From the NCBI GenBank assembly GCA_964564225.1, contig CAZMAF010000003.1, positions 1 through 52,756 on the forward strand: 52,756 nucleotides of DNA. The letters run 5' to 3'. The DNA comes from RGIG1993 sp964564225. GTDB taxonomy: Bacteria; Bacillota; Clostridia; Oscillospirales; CAG-272. Under the pieces are notes generated by a model. The model was not told the origin of the DNA and searched no databases. It worked only from the letters and a program-made list of their open reading frames with translations. Positions within the stretch are counted from its first letter, which is position 1. Each line of letters begins with the position of its first letter. Shown here piece by piece: positions 26,001 through 33,329 of the stretch. The translations under genes and the position numbers were made by a program.

Positions 26001-28777
26001 TTGAAAAGCAGAAACGCCGTTTTAAGGACAGTCCGATGCTTTCGCTTTCGATCAAGGTCAATCCCGAACCGAACGTCGAAGGCCCTGTCTGCAACGACGG
26101 TATGCGCATGCTGCTCGCGGCTGTTTTCAATGAATTTATCCGCACGATTTTCCCTGATGCTTACCGTTGTATTGCGGTTTGTCCTGTTCTGAAAGAGCCT
26201 CTTTCCTATCAGCGCGGCAGTGATATTGTGACCTACGAGGATAACGTAAAGACGGTATATCCGTATCTGAAGGCTGAAAGTGAATTTACTACCGACGATA
26301 ACGAGATCCGTCTTCTTATCATCAATGACTGCTGTGAGGACGTTGGTGTTCTCGATCTTCTTTACAATTCGGCAGCATCGCTGATTCAGGAGTTCTTAAC
26401 GAACATTTACGGCTATCTCTATTGGCTGAAAAAGAATAAGACGCTGGCGGGAGGTCAGAAGCATTACATTTATTTCGGGGCTGACGAGCTTCCGGGCGTT
26501 TACGACCTTGACGGCTGCTGTCACATTCTGAAGGGCTTTAACAAGCTCTTCAGCGACGGTAAGAATGACAGTATGACCGCGATCGAGGACGAAGACGAAG
26601 AAGAACTTTACTGCGCCTTCTGTCACGAAAGACTTGAGCGCGGCAGATATTTCCGTTTTGATAAGTCGAGATTTATCTGTATGGACTGTCTGACGAAGTG
26701 TCTGACCTCGTCCGATATGCTTGATAAGCTCTATGAGTCGGTTAAGAAGTATTGGGATAAGACTTTTGACGAGGAAATGCCCAAAGAGATCAAGGCGGAG
26801 CTTGATCAGCTGTATGAGCTTTCACCTGAGCAGGTTTATAACGAATATTTCTATCGCGTTGACCGTGATGGCAAGAAAATTTTCGTTGAACGCGATATCC
26901 CTGAGATCAATGCTTCGGTTTGTCTCTTGCGTGGACTTATCAAGTTCTGGCAGATTCAGAACAAGTATGAAATTCCCTATGCTTCGGCGCAGCTTTATTA
27001 CGAGGAGCTGATTTATCTCTTGTCGCAGGATAAGATCGTACCGAAGGCAAACGGCGTTTCGATGACACCCGAGCAGATCCGCGCGGCAAGACTGTATCTC
27101 CTTCTTCCGAAGAATGACATTTTAAGCGGAGCATCGCTTATTTCGGTCAGTGAAGACATGTTTGAGCCTCTGCCCGATATGTTGGGTAATATACCCGAAG
27201 AAAACAATCTTAAGACGGTGCGCTGGGTTATTGAGTATCTGGATTCCGATACGGTGGATATGATTTCAATGATCGTTGCTTACGTGCTTGAGGTTGGCTA
27301 TACCGAAAAGAGAACGAGCTTTACCTTCCTTCGCTCAAAGGCGACGGCGGCGCTTGACGATGACGTTGATCCGATCAATCCCATTGACGACGATGATGGC
27401 ATGACGTCGGATGAGCTTTACGATCCTGATATGATTCCGCGCTTCTGGAAACGCTATCTTCTCGGTGAAAAGGCGAGCGGCAGTGTCGATCAATTGACAA
27501 CTGATGTCGGTGAGAGTGAAAACGATGATACTGTTAATACCGACGATATTGACGATACTGACGATACCGACGATACCGACGATACCGACGGCAAGAAGAA
27601 GGATAAAGCGCCCAAAAATCCGCTTCACGGTAAGATCAAGACAGGTCTTGAGCTGTGTCCTTACGATGAGCGTGAAAAGAAGAATCCTCAGCTCGCGCTT
27701 TACAATACGATCGTTCGCCATATTGCCGATATTGACGAGGGCGATATTCCTGTTCCCCGTATGTCGAGTGAGGAGGTTTCGCGTATCTTTACGATGGTAC
27801 GCTGCGACTATCCCGAGCTGTTCTGGCTGAAATGGTATACCTATTGGACCGAGGGTGACAAGGTTGTCAGAATCAAAATCAACTACCGTTGCACCGATGC
27901 ATCGGGTAAGATTGATCATAAGCAGATTCTTGAAAAGAGAAAGGCTCTCAGGAAAGCGGCAAAAGAGTTTACCAGGGGTATTTCGCGCAAGACGAAGCCT
28001 TATGACGCCGTATTGAAGATCTACCGCCGTCTGATTCTTACGCTTGACTATGACGGCATTGGTTTGTCTGCCGGCATTGATAACGATACCGGACGTGACG
28101 ATTCGCTCCGTTCGCTTTATTCGGCGCTTGTGGAGCATAAGGTGGTTTGCGCCGGTTATGCGGTGGCAATGCAGTATCTCTTGCAAACGGTTGGTATTCC
28201 TACCGCTTACGTTATCAGTGAAAACGGACAGAGCTGCTGCCACGCTTTCAATCTTCTCAAGATCGGTAAGGAATGCTATTATCTTGATGCGACTTGGGGC
28301 GATGCTTCCAACACCAAGACGGGCGATAAGCTGAAGAGCATGGTCTTCTACGATTATTTCTGCGTACCGATTCATGAGTTCCGGAAAACCAGCTCGGAGG
28401 ACGATCAGAAGATGCATACGCCGAGAAAAGCGTATTATCCCTTCCTTGAAGAAATGCGATATACCAAGTTGGAATATCACCGTATGCATAAGTGTTATTT
28501 TGACCGTTACGATGAGGAAAAGATTAAGGAAGCCCTCATTTACGCCGTGAAGAATTACGACAAAAAGGAAATGGGCGATTTCGTCTTCTATTTCCGCTGT
28601 CCCGATTCTGCTACGATGCGCTACATGGTCGATACCATGCTGCGCGGTTCGGCGTTCTCGCGTATTCTGACTGACGTTAAGGGGCAGCTTTCCTCGAAGG
28701 AAGCGAAGCTTCTCGGCACGACGTACAGCTGGTACTCCTCGCCTCACGCGGGTACGGTACAGGTTGTCTTTCAATAA
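23099..28777 (+). CDS. Giant membrane protein: degenerate SF2/DUF1998-like core, Cys4 zinc site and C-terminal transglutaminase
   Basis: The protein has 1,892 residues. Five probable TM helices lie within residues 3-290, split by a Lys/Asp-rich cytoplasmic loop (about 130-205). Residues about 385-700 resemble the helicase core of MrfA/DUF1998-type SF2 proteins. The P-loop position is lost (SASFYSELG) and the DEAD-box position reads VDAD (about 497-500). Residues about 810-880 resemble the LxPGxxxLYNNTVYEI domain of those helicases, and about 1000-1130 resembles DUF1998. A CxxC-x18-CxxC site (C1172, C1175, C1194, C1197) follows. An Asp/Thr repeat tract lies near 1481-1498. A transglutaminase-like domain (about 1600-1780) retains Cys1684, His1715 and Asp1730. 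The start is GTG at 23099, with SD AAGGGGGTG overlapping the previous stop. Peptidase or crosslinking activity of the C-terminal domain is likely; ATPase activity of the core is not. Confidence 0.75.
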   Translation: MVAILKILIIFVVLFLLGYPLLPFSKKVKRISTARALRYDHPNNRKNWIFMVLAAVEIIVLAVLSLVLGTVRNWVTAPEFLQKLFAKIPAGVTFDIYVIVSVIGVNLIAIYAYVIVKAICKKGFLDAFFGLASKKKKKKTGKDDDTEGDDTVDPSLIDTKDDDVPPFDHSEDDKKKKPTETDDMLEALILAAEGDETVLIPVKNRFLGLFFEGDKYQYAKPWVHRVATVLQLFIYLTEFVYFALFFGLMLAVFFPLGNGFYSFLNFITEKLYVYPFISLLFLQELCNTLKAPVKYGVVAADATKKKKTADDTKKKADLVALRREILSSYGEEHCIRFFPATDLQEVNEYQITNKTYASAMKYISEEMKRVSGHVVQRYLEGIDALFNNSHISFSASFYSELGEYLIAYTYIRLLAGERQLFIVSDKSRVKPLKQYISQRLRKLTGCSDDATWRVLTVDDQRLVQADVLIASPEDFKTDDIIEHFPAFFEETCNAIFVDADRVLTLDSYLCPIMAVRLQQATQGRIRFVFLSRNILHGFANSLRKFFCIDEVLDYSSLEENEKVSYYLWNRESKRIYQSREQRATALEGKIASLASNHAVDGVRVLTDSPFDKVEKNELVVHDVEFNEFHKDVPDVNYLICTDERYNLASAIYAFTRFRGKEESILHIVSKPYLLREYFMAHIERYVNRSFIQPRVTEHACERKISLLRVFCEASAGDGMKEAVFRGHMQAILVGVATCASPSICPFCDKLQEEFNRTHELSTEQYAAYVIAALCDTENTSEKDSAGNHVHDYYVFTNDEKRAKTVRNPEARIRFGRISEVFEKVLLCNDRVELRLHDRTLGILDTFPTRVFQQYLPGQTMLYNNTVYEIESISPDGRIIYLRQESITDVKHLDTVPLRRYLVTNCEKVGERPHRDTFTRGTIQSIELWRMRAYVEGETYAYHSLVTDRQALDFVAGMSGDKLISDEIVEKQKRRFKDSPMLSLSIKVNPEPNVEGPVCNDGMRMLLAAVFNEFIRTIFPDAYRCIAVCPVLKEPLSYQRGSDIVTYEDNVKTVYPYLKAESEFTTDDNEIRLLIINDCCEDVGVLDLLYNSAASLIQEFLTNIYGYLYWLKKNKTLAGGQKHYIYFGADELPGVYDLDGCCHILKGFNKLFSDGKNDSMTAIEDEDEEELYCAFCHERLERGRYFRFDKSRFICMDCLTKCLTSSDMLDKLYESVKKYWDKTFDEEMPKEIKAELDQLYELSPEQVYNEYFYRVDRDGKKIFVERDIPEINASVCLLRGLIKFWQIQNKYEIPYASAQLYYEELIYLLSQDKIVPKANGVSMTPEQIRAARLYLLLPKNDILSGASLISVSEDMFEPLPDMLGNIPEENNLKTVRWVIEYLDSDTVDMISMIVAYVLEVGYTEKRTSFTFLRSKATAALDDDVDPINPIDDDDGMTSDELYDPDMIPRFWKRYLLGEKASGSVDQLTTDVGESENDDTVNTDDIDDTDDTDDTDDTDGKKKDKAPKNPLHGKIKTGLELCPYDEREKKNPQLALYNTIVRHIADIDEGDIPVPRMSSEEVSRIFTMVRCDYPELFWLKWYTYWTEGDKVVRIKINYRCTDASGKIDHKQILEKRKALRKAAKEFTRGISRKTKPYDAVLKIYRRLILTLDYDGIGLSAGIDNDTGRDDSLRSLYSALVEHKVVCAGYAVAMQYLLQTVGIPTAYVISENGQSCCHAFNLLKIGKECYYLDATWGDASNTKTGDKLKSMVFYDYFCVPIHEFRKTSSEDDQKMHTPRKAYYPFLEEMRYTKLEYHRMHKCYFDRYDEEKIKEALIYAVKNYDKKEMGDFVFYFRCPDSATMRYMVDTMLRGSAFSRILTDVKGQLSSKEAKLLGTTYSWYSSPHAGTVQVVFQ
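27541..27590 (+). repeat. In-frame Asp/Thr-coding microsatellite-like repeat in the giant membrane protein gene
   Basis: A 9-bp unit, GATACCGAC and variants, repeats about five times and encodes DDTDDTDDTD. It lies in a low-complexity acidic linker that ends in a Lys-rich patch, just before the transglutaminase domain. It is likely a flexible spacer with variable length. Confidence 0.85.
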
Positions 28778-28786
28778 GAGGTGGCT

Positions 28787-29305
28787 ATGCAGCATTTTCT
28801 CATTGTAGTGGATATGCAAAACGATTTTATTTCGATGGCACTCGGCACGAATGAGGCACGCCTCATTCTGCCGCGTGTTGTAAAAAAGATCGAGTCCTTT
28901 GACGGCAAGGTGATTTTTACGCGCGATACGCACGGCGAGGATTATCTTGATACGCGAGAGGGTAGGTTTTTGCCTGTGCCGCACTGTATCAAGGGTACGC
29001 GCGGCTGGGAAATTGAGGATTCACTCAAAGCTCTGCGCTGCGATAAGCTCTTTGATAAGCCTACTTTCGGCTCGACGGCGCTTTCGGAATATCTTGTCAG
29101 CGAAAACGAAAAAGAGCCGATCGCATCGGTCACGCTCGTCGGACTTTGTACCGATATTTGTGTGATCTCGAACGCGATGCTCATCAAAGCCGCTTTGCCT
29201 GAAATCGACGTGATCGTGGATTCTGCCTGCTGTGCAGGGGTGAGTCCCGAAAGTCACGCCCGCGCTCTTGATGCCATGAAAATGTGTCAGATTATTGTGG
29301 AATAA
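28787..29305 (+). CDS. PncA/isochorismatase-like cysteine hydrolase, last gene of the tubulin-like operon
   Basis: This 172-residue protein has the complete triad of the family. Asp is in LIVVDMQNDF (about residue 9), Lys is in HCIKGT (about 64) and Cys is in VGLCTDICV (about 119). RDTHGEDY matches the metal-binding DxH motif of nicotinamidases. The family hydrolyses amides or vinyl ethers; nicotinamide to nicotinate is the best-known reaction, and the substrate cannot be fixed here. It begins 9 nt after the giant gene, with SD GAGGTGG. An in-frame GTG at 28781 is possible but lies inside the SD. A link between NAD salvage and the operon is speculative; the gene could also be a passenger at its end. 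Confidence 0.85.
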   Translation: MQHFLIVVDMQNDFISMALGTNEARLILPRVVKKIESFDGKVIFTRDTHGEDYLDTREGRFLPVPHCIKGTRGWEIEDSLKALRCDKLFDKPTFGSTALSEYLVSENEKEPIASVTLVGLCTDICVISNAMLIKAALPEIDVIVDSACCAGVSPESHARALDAMKMCQIIVE

Positions 29306-29345
29306 AAAACTCTCATATTGGGACATCCCAATATGAGAGTTTTTT
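29305..29345. terminator. Bidirectional terminator between the tubulin-like operon and hisS
   Basis: AAAAAACTCTCATATTGGGA pairs with its complement across the loop CA, with A and T runs on the two sides. It serves the plus-strand operon and the minus-strand hisS. It is the first canonical terminator after 9810. Confidence 0.95.
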
Positions 29346-29357
29346 ATGAAGTTGCGG

Positions 29358-30614
29358 TTATTGCACCTGTGTCAGAAATTTCTCAAGCTCGCTGAGTTCA
29401 ATCTCGGTTTGTGTCGAGTTCTGCATACACTTGATATTAGCTTTGCCGGTTTCGATTTCGGTGTCGCCGAGCATCAGGGTATATTTTGCGCCGATCTTAT
29501 CGGCGTATTTCATCTGTGCTTTCAGGCTTCTGCCGACGATGTCGCAGTCAACGGAAAGTCCCTGTTTGCGAAGGGCGGATATGATGGAAAGCGCTTTTAC
29601 GCGGGCGTTTTCACCGAGCGGCGCGATGTAAAGAAGCGGACCTTCGGGAGATTGGATTTTAATACCCGATGCCTCCATGGCAAGAATGAGTCGGGTAATA
29701 CCCATGGCAAAGCCGCAGGCGGGCAGAGTCGGACCGCCAAGCTCCTTGACGAGTCCGTCGTAACGTCCTCCGCCGCAGACGGTCGATTGTGCGCCGATAC
29801 CGTCGGCGATAAACTCGAAAACCGTGCGGGTATAGTAATCAAGCCCTCTGACAACCAAAGGATTTACGGTGTAGGGAATGCCCTCGGCATCGAGATACCT
29901 TTGCAGGGAAGCAAAATGCGCCTCGCACTCGGGACAGAGATGCTCGACTGTTTTAGGCGCATCTTTGGCAATTTCCGAGCAGATCGGGCTCTTGCAGTCG
30001 AGAATACGCATCGGATTCGAGACAAGACGGTCCTTGCAGGTGTCACAGAGAGCGTCGGTTTTCGATGCGAAATAGCTTTTCAGTGCATCGCGGTATTTCG
30101 GACGGCACTCGGGACAGCCGATTGAGTTGATATGCAGGTGTACGCCCTTGATGCCAAGTTCGGTTAAAAAAGTGTGTCCCAGTGAGATGAGGGTGGCGTC
30201 TGTCATGGGGGAAGCCGAACCGAACACCTCAGTGCCAAATTGGAAAAACTCTCTCGATCTGCCTGCCTGCGGCTTTTCATAGCGGAAGCAGTTGATGAGA
30301 TAAAAGAGTTTTTGGGGCATCGTGTCGGAGTATTTTCCGTTTTCGATGAGGGAACGGACAACACAGGCAGTGCCTTCGGGGCGGAGGGTAAAGGAGTGGT
30401 TTTCACGGTCGGTGAAGGTATACATTTCCTTTTGTACCACGTCGGTGGTGTTGCCTACGCCGCGCTGAAACAGATCGGTTGATTCAAAGGTAGGAAAGCG
30501 AATTTCGGAAAAGCCGTATTGTCTGGTGATACGTCTTGCGGTTGTTTCAATATATTGCCATGTGGGCGTTTTTTCGGGCAGAATGTCCATTGTTCCTCTG
30601 GGTTTCTGTATCAT
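29358..30614 (-). CDS. hisS: Histidyl-tRNA synthetase
   Basis: The 418-residue class II synthetase charges tRNA-His. Motif 1 is around FPTFESTDLF. Motif 2 is CFRYEKPQAGRSREFFQFGTEVFG. The histidine-specific motifs are GLDYYTRTVFEF and GGGRYDGLVKELGG, and motif 3 is GFAMGITRLIL. The C-terminal anticodon domain begins near residue 325 (LLYIAPLGENARVKAL). A Cys-rich segment near 180-235 (CPECRPKY, CDTCKDR, CPECEAHF) fits the insert of the short bacterial form. It lies 28 nt downstream of the zinc-ribbon gene with SD GAAAGGA and probably shares its promoter. There is no T-box leader in that 28-nt gap. Confidence 0.97.
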   Translation of the reverse strand: MIQKPRGTMDILPEKTPTWQYIETTARRITRQYGFSEIRFPTFESTDLFQRGVGNTTDVVQKEMYTFTDRENHSFTLRPEGTACVVRSLIENGKYSDTMPQKLFYLINCFRYEKPQAGRSREFFQFGTEVFGSASPMTDATLISLGHTFLTELGIKGVHLHINSIGCPECRPKYRDALKSYFASKTDALCDTCKDRLVSNPMRILDCKSPICSEIAKDAPKTVEHLCPECEAHFASLQRYLDAEGIPYTVNPLVVRGLDYYTRTVFEFIADGIGAQSTVCGGGRYDGLVKELGGPTLPACGFAMGITRLILAMEASGIKIQSPEGPLLYIAPLGENARVKALSIISALRKQGLSVDCDIVGRSLKAQMKYADKIGAKYTLMLGDTEIETGKANIKCMQNSTQTEIELSELEKFLTQVQ

Positions 30615-30642
30615 GTCGGTAGTCCTTTCTGAAAGCTGTGAA

Positions 30643-31104
30643 TTACATCATGAGTATGCTGATTGTGGACAGTATCGTGTCAAAGACCGTCAGAACAATG
30701 CCGATGACAAGACAAACTTTGTTAGCGTTTTGGCATTTTGCAAGATAGAGAGCTTCCTCTGCATCACTGTGGGCGTTGCGCGCTTTGATAAGCATGACGA
30801 GCGGCCATACGGCAAGCACTCCAACAAGCAGAAAGTTGATGATCGTAAAAACAAGCAGTCCTACGTTAAGTTTGCGCGGTTGCGGGCGGTAGTAGGGATT
30901 ATACGGATCATAAGGATTATACGGATTGTAGGGATCGTAATAATTCTGCTGTCCGTATCCGTTCTGATAGCCGTTATTTTGTGTATTATGGTTTTGCGGA
31001 TCGTTTTGCGTTGTATTTTGTGCGTTTTCGGTGGGCGTACCGCATTCGGTGCAGAATCTGGCATCGTCATCGAGCATATAGCCGCAATTTTTACAAAAGA
31101 TCAT
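30643..31104 (-). CDS. Zinc-ribbon membrane protein with a CD225/dispanin-like pair of TM helices
   Basis: The product has 153 residues. The N-terminus is a double-Cys zinc ribbon, FCKNCGYMLDDDARFCTECG (residues 3-22). A 55-residue Asn/Gln/Tyr/Pro-rich linker with repeats of YNPYDP follows. Two TM helices lie near 83-108 and 130-150. Between them is the signature-like segment IKARNAHSDAEEALYLAKCQNANKV, which resembles the CD225/dispanin consensus. Function is unknown; such proteins are common in Clostridia. The ATG at 31104 follows a consensus AAGGAGG; a longer frame to 31164 would start inside the promoter and is rejected. It is transcribed with hisS. Confidence 0.8.
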   Translation of the reverse strand: MIFCKNCGYMLDDDARFCTECGTPTENAQNTTQNDPQNHNTQNNGYQNGYGQQNYYDPYNPYNPYDPYNPYYRPQPRKLNVGLLVFTIINFLLVGVLAVWPLVMLIKARNAHSDAEEALYLAKCQNANKVCLVIGIVLTVFDTILSTISILMM

Positions 31105-31135
31105 AATAGCCTCCTTAAAAGAAGTTTTACAGTTT

Positions 31136-31164
31136 AGTATAGCATAAAAAGAGCGTTTTTTCAA
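31136..31164 (-). promoter_or_regulatory. Sigma-A promoter for the zinc-ribbon gene and hisS
   Basis: On the minus strand, TTGAAA (31159-31164), a 17-bp spacer and TATACT (31136-31141). Confidence 0.7.
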
Positions 31165-31268
31165 TATCCAAGATGAAAAAACATTGAAACTTACAAAACA
31201 TATTTTGATTTTCGGTATATTTTTTTCTTAAATTTTCTCTACTTTTTCTTGAAATTTCGCTCATCTTC

Positions 31269-31297
31269 TTGCAAAAAGGAGGAAAGTGTGGTATACT
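31269..31297 (+). promoter_or_regulatory. Sigma-A promoter for miaB and downstream genes
   Basis: TTGCAA (31269-31274), a 17-bp spacer and TATACT (31292-31297), 70 nt upstream of the miaB ATG. An AAAGGAGG run falls in the spacer and is not used as an SD. Confidence 0.65.
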
Positions 31298-31366
31298 GTT
31301 ATGATACTATGACGGACTATCGCAAGATGGCGGCATAGGATTTGTGAATTGTTTTTGGAGCATACT

Positions 31367-32770
31367 ATGATGAAAGACAGAATACTTGCCCCCGAGCTGA
31401 TCGAGCGGCAATATGATTATATGGCGCGTGTGCGCGAGTGGAATCCCGACGGCTTGAAGGCGCATATTCTGACCTTTGGCTGTCAGCAGAACGAGGCTGA
31501 CAGTGAGCGGATCGCGGGTATGGCGGTGAAAATGGGCTATACGCTGACCGATGACGTAAAAAAAGCCGATCTGATTGTTATTAATACTTGCGCAGTACGC
31601 GAACATGCTGAATTGAAGGCGCTTTCGATTACGGGCGGTTTTAAACATCTTAAAAAAGAGAAAAAATCGCTTGTGATTGCGATGTGCGGCTGTATGGTGT
31701 CCCAAGAGCATCGTAAGGATCGTATTAAATCAAGCTATCCTTACGTTGATTTCGTCTTTGGCACGACACGTCTTTATACCTTCCCTGAGCTTCTGTTCGA
31801 TTGCCTGATCAGTCGTCAGCGCAAGTTTTATCTCGATGCGGGCGACGAGGGCAATATTCCTGAGGGATTGCCCGTGGCGCGGGCATCGCGCTTTAAGGCG
31901 TGGGTTTCGGTGATGTATGGCTGCAATAATTTCTGCACGTACTGTGTCGTTCCCTACGTCAGGGGGCGTGAGAGAAGCCGTCGCCGTGAGGAAATTTTCA
32001 AGGAGATCGAGGCGCTTGCCAAAGAAGGCTATCGCGAGATCACTTTGCTTGGACAAAACGTGAATTCCTACGGCAAAGATTTATACGAGGACTACGATTT
32101 TGCCGATCTTCTCAGCGATATTTGCAAGATCGAGGGCGCGTTTACCCTGCGGTTTATGACGAGTCATCCGAAGGATGCCTCTTTTAAGCTGATCGACGTA
32201 ATGGCACGTGAAGATAAGATTGCCAAATTCTTCCATTTGCCTTTGCAGTCGGGTTCAGACCGTATTTTGAAGGAAATGAACCGTCATTATACGCGCGAGC
32301 GGTATCTGTCGCTTCTTCGCTATATGCGCGAAAAGATGCCGGATATTTCAATTTCAACCGATATTATCGTCGGCTTTCCGGGCGAAACCGAGGAGGATTT
32401 TGCCGACACGCTTTCGCTGCTTCGCGAGGCGCGTTACGATAATATTTATTCCTTCCTTTTCTCGAAACGCGTGGGAACGAAAGCGGCAGAGATGGAAGAC
32501 CAGATTCCCGATGACGTAAAGGGCGAGCGCTTTGAGCGGCTTCTTGCCTTACAAAACGAGGTCAATCTTGAAAAAAACCGCGCTTTTGTGGGAAAAATTC
32601 TTGAGGTGCTGGTGGAGGGATACTCCAAGACGGATAAAACACGCCTGACAGGGCGCACCGAGAGTAACCGACTTGTGCATTTTTACGGCGACGAGTCGCT
32701 TGTCGGTACAACGGTTAAGGTAAAAATCACCGAGGGCGATATTCATTCGCTGATCGGTGAATTGATATAA
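31367..32770 (+). CDS. miaB: tRNA-2-methylthio-N6-dimethylallyladenosine synthase MiaB
   Basis: The 467-residue radical-SAM methylthiotransferase adds the ms2 group to i6A37 of tRNAs. The N-terminal UPF0004 domain carries the three auxiliary cluster cysteines (FGCQQNEADSE, NTCAVREHAE, CGCMVSQ). The radical-SAM site is YGCNNFCTYCVVPYVRGRERSR (CxxxCxxC). GQNVNSYG and SVGFPGETEEDF-type motifs follow (here DIIVGFPGETEEDF), and a C-terminal TRAM domain ends the protein. The ATG at 31367 has a GGAG SD 7 nt upstream; a TTG at 31349 in the same frame is less likely. The order miaB, ymcA-like, mutS, mutL matches Bacillus (which has cotE in addition). Confidence 0.95.
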   Translation: MMKDRILAPELIERQYDYMARVREWNPDGLKAHILTFGCQQNEADSERIAGMAVKMGYTLTDDVKKADLIVINTCAVREHAELKALSITGGFKHLKKEKKSLVIAMCGCMVSQEHRKDRIKSSYPYVDFVFGTTRLYTFPELLFDCLISRQRKFYLDAGDEGNIPEGLPVARASRFKAWVSVMYGCNNFCTYCVVPYVRGRERSRRREEIFKEIEALAKEGYREITLLGQNVNSYGKDLYEDYDFADLLSDICKIEGAFTLRFMTSHPKDASFKLIDVMAREDKIAKFFHLPLQSGSDRILKEMNRHYTRERYLSLLRYMREKMPDISISTDIIVGFPGETEEDFADTLSLLREARYDNIYSFLFSKRVGTKAAEMEDQIPDDVKGERFERLLALQNEVNLEKNRAFVGKILEVLVEGYSKTDKTRLTGRTESNRLVHFYGDESLVGTTVKVKITEGDIHSLIGELI

Positions 32771-32799
32771 TTTAATGACAGGAAAGAGAGAATATAATC

Positions 32800-33186
32800 A
32801 TGGATATTATGGAAATGGCAACGATGCTTGGTCAGAGAATGAGACAGGAGCCGGAAGCAGAGCGTTTTCTCAAAGCAAGAGAGGCTTTCAATGAGTCGGT
32901 TGAACTCAGAACGGCGTTCAGTGAGTATAACGTACAGAGAATGTTGCTTGAGCAGGAAGCCAATAAAGAAGATATTGATAACGAGCTGGTAAAGCGTATT
33001 GATGCGCGCATTGATGAGCTTTTTGAGATGATTACCCACCATCCGATCTACGTTGAGATCGAGGCATCGCAGAATGCGCTCAACGAGGCGTTGAAAAAGG
33101 TTATGGACAAGATTACCGAGCAGATTACGGGCGAATCGCCTGCGGGATGTACGCATGACTGTTCGACCTGCGGCGGCTGTCACTAA
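32800..33186 (+). CDS. YlbF/YmcA family protein with a C-terminal cysteine cluster
   Basis: The 128-residue helical protein is of the YlbF/YmcA (Ric) family. In Bacillus, RicA (YmcA), RicF (YlbF) and RicT form the Y-complex, which carries Fe-S clusters and directs RNase Y to transcripts. The body is amphipathic helix (RFLKAREAFNESVELRTAFSEYNVQRMLL). The C-terminus is CTHDCSTCGGCH, a run of four cysteines and a final His that could ligate a metal cluster. Position after miaB and before mutS makes it the positional counterpart of ymcA. RNase Y itself is encoded in this window at 44784. The SD GGAAAGAGAG precedes the ATG. Confidence 0.85.
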   Translation: MDIMEMATMLGQRMRQEPEAERFLKAREAFNESVELRTAFSEYNVQRMLLEQEANKEDIDNELVKRIDARIDELFEMITHHPIYVEIEASQNALNEALKKVMDKITEQITGESPAGCTHDCSTCGGCH

Positions 33187-33329
33187 GGCGAAGCGGTAAA
33201 TTCCGGCGCAACCGCAGGTTGCATCGAGAGCGGATTTTTGTGATAAATTTATTTTTGAATCATCCATGATACTTTGTGACAGAGCGTTTATCAATGCAAG
33301 CAAGTAAACGTGAGAAAGGACGTGAGGAT
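33187..33329. other. Gap between the ymcA-like gene and mutS with a small inverted repeat
   Basis: It contains GCAACC-GCA-GGTTGC (33208-33222), one of several such motifs in this window. No clear promoter or poly-T terminator is seen, so read-through from miaB into mutS is possible. Confidence 0.4.

Noticed and set aside
27335..28984. 549-codon minus-strand frame opposite the giant membrane protein
   Set aside because: It is a codon-bias shadow; the plus strand carries the Cys-His-Asp transglutaminase motif over the same bases.
30615..30642. T-box leader for hisS
   Set aside because: Only 28 nt separate hisS from the upstream gene, with no room for specifier or antiterminator stems.
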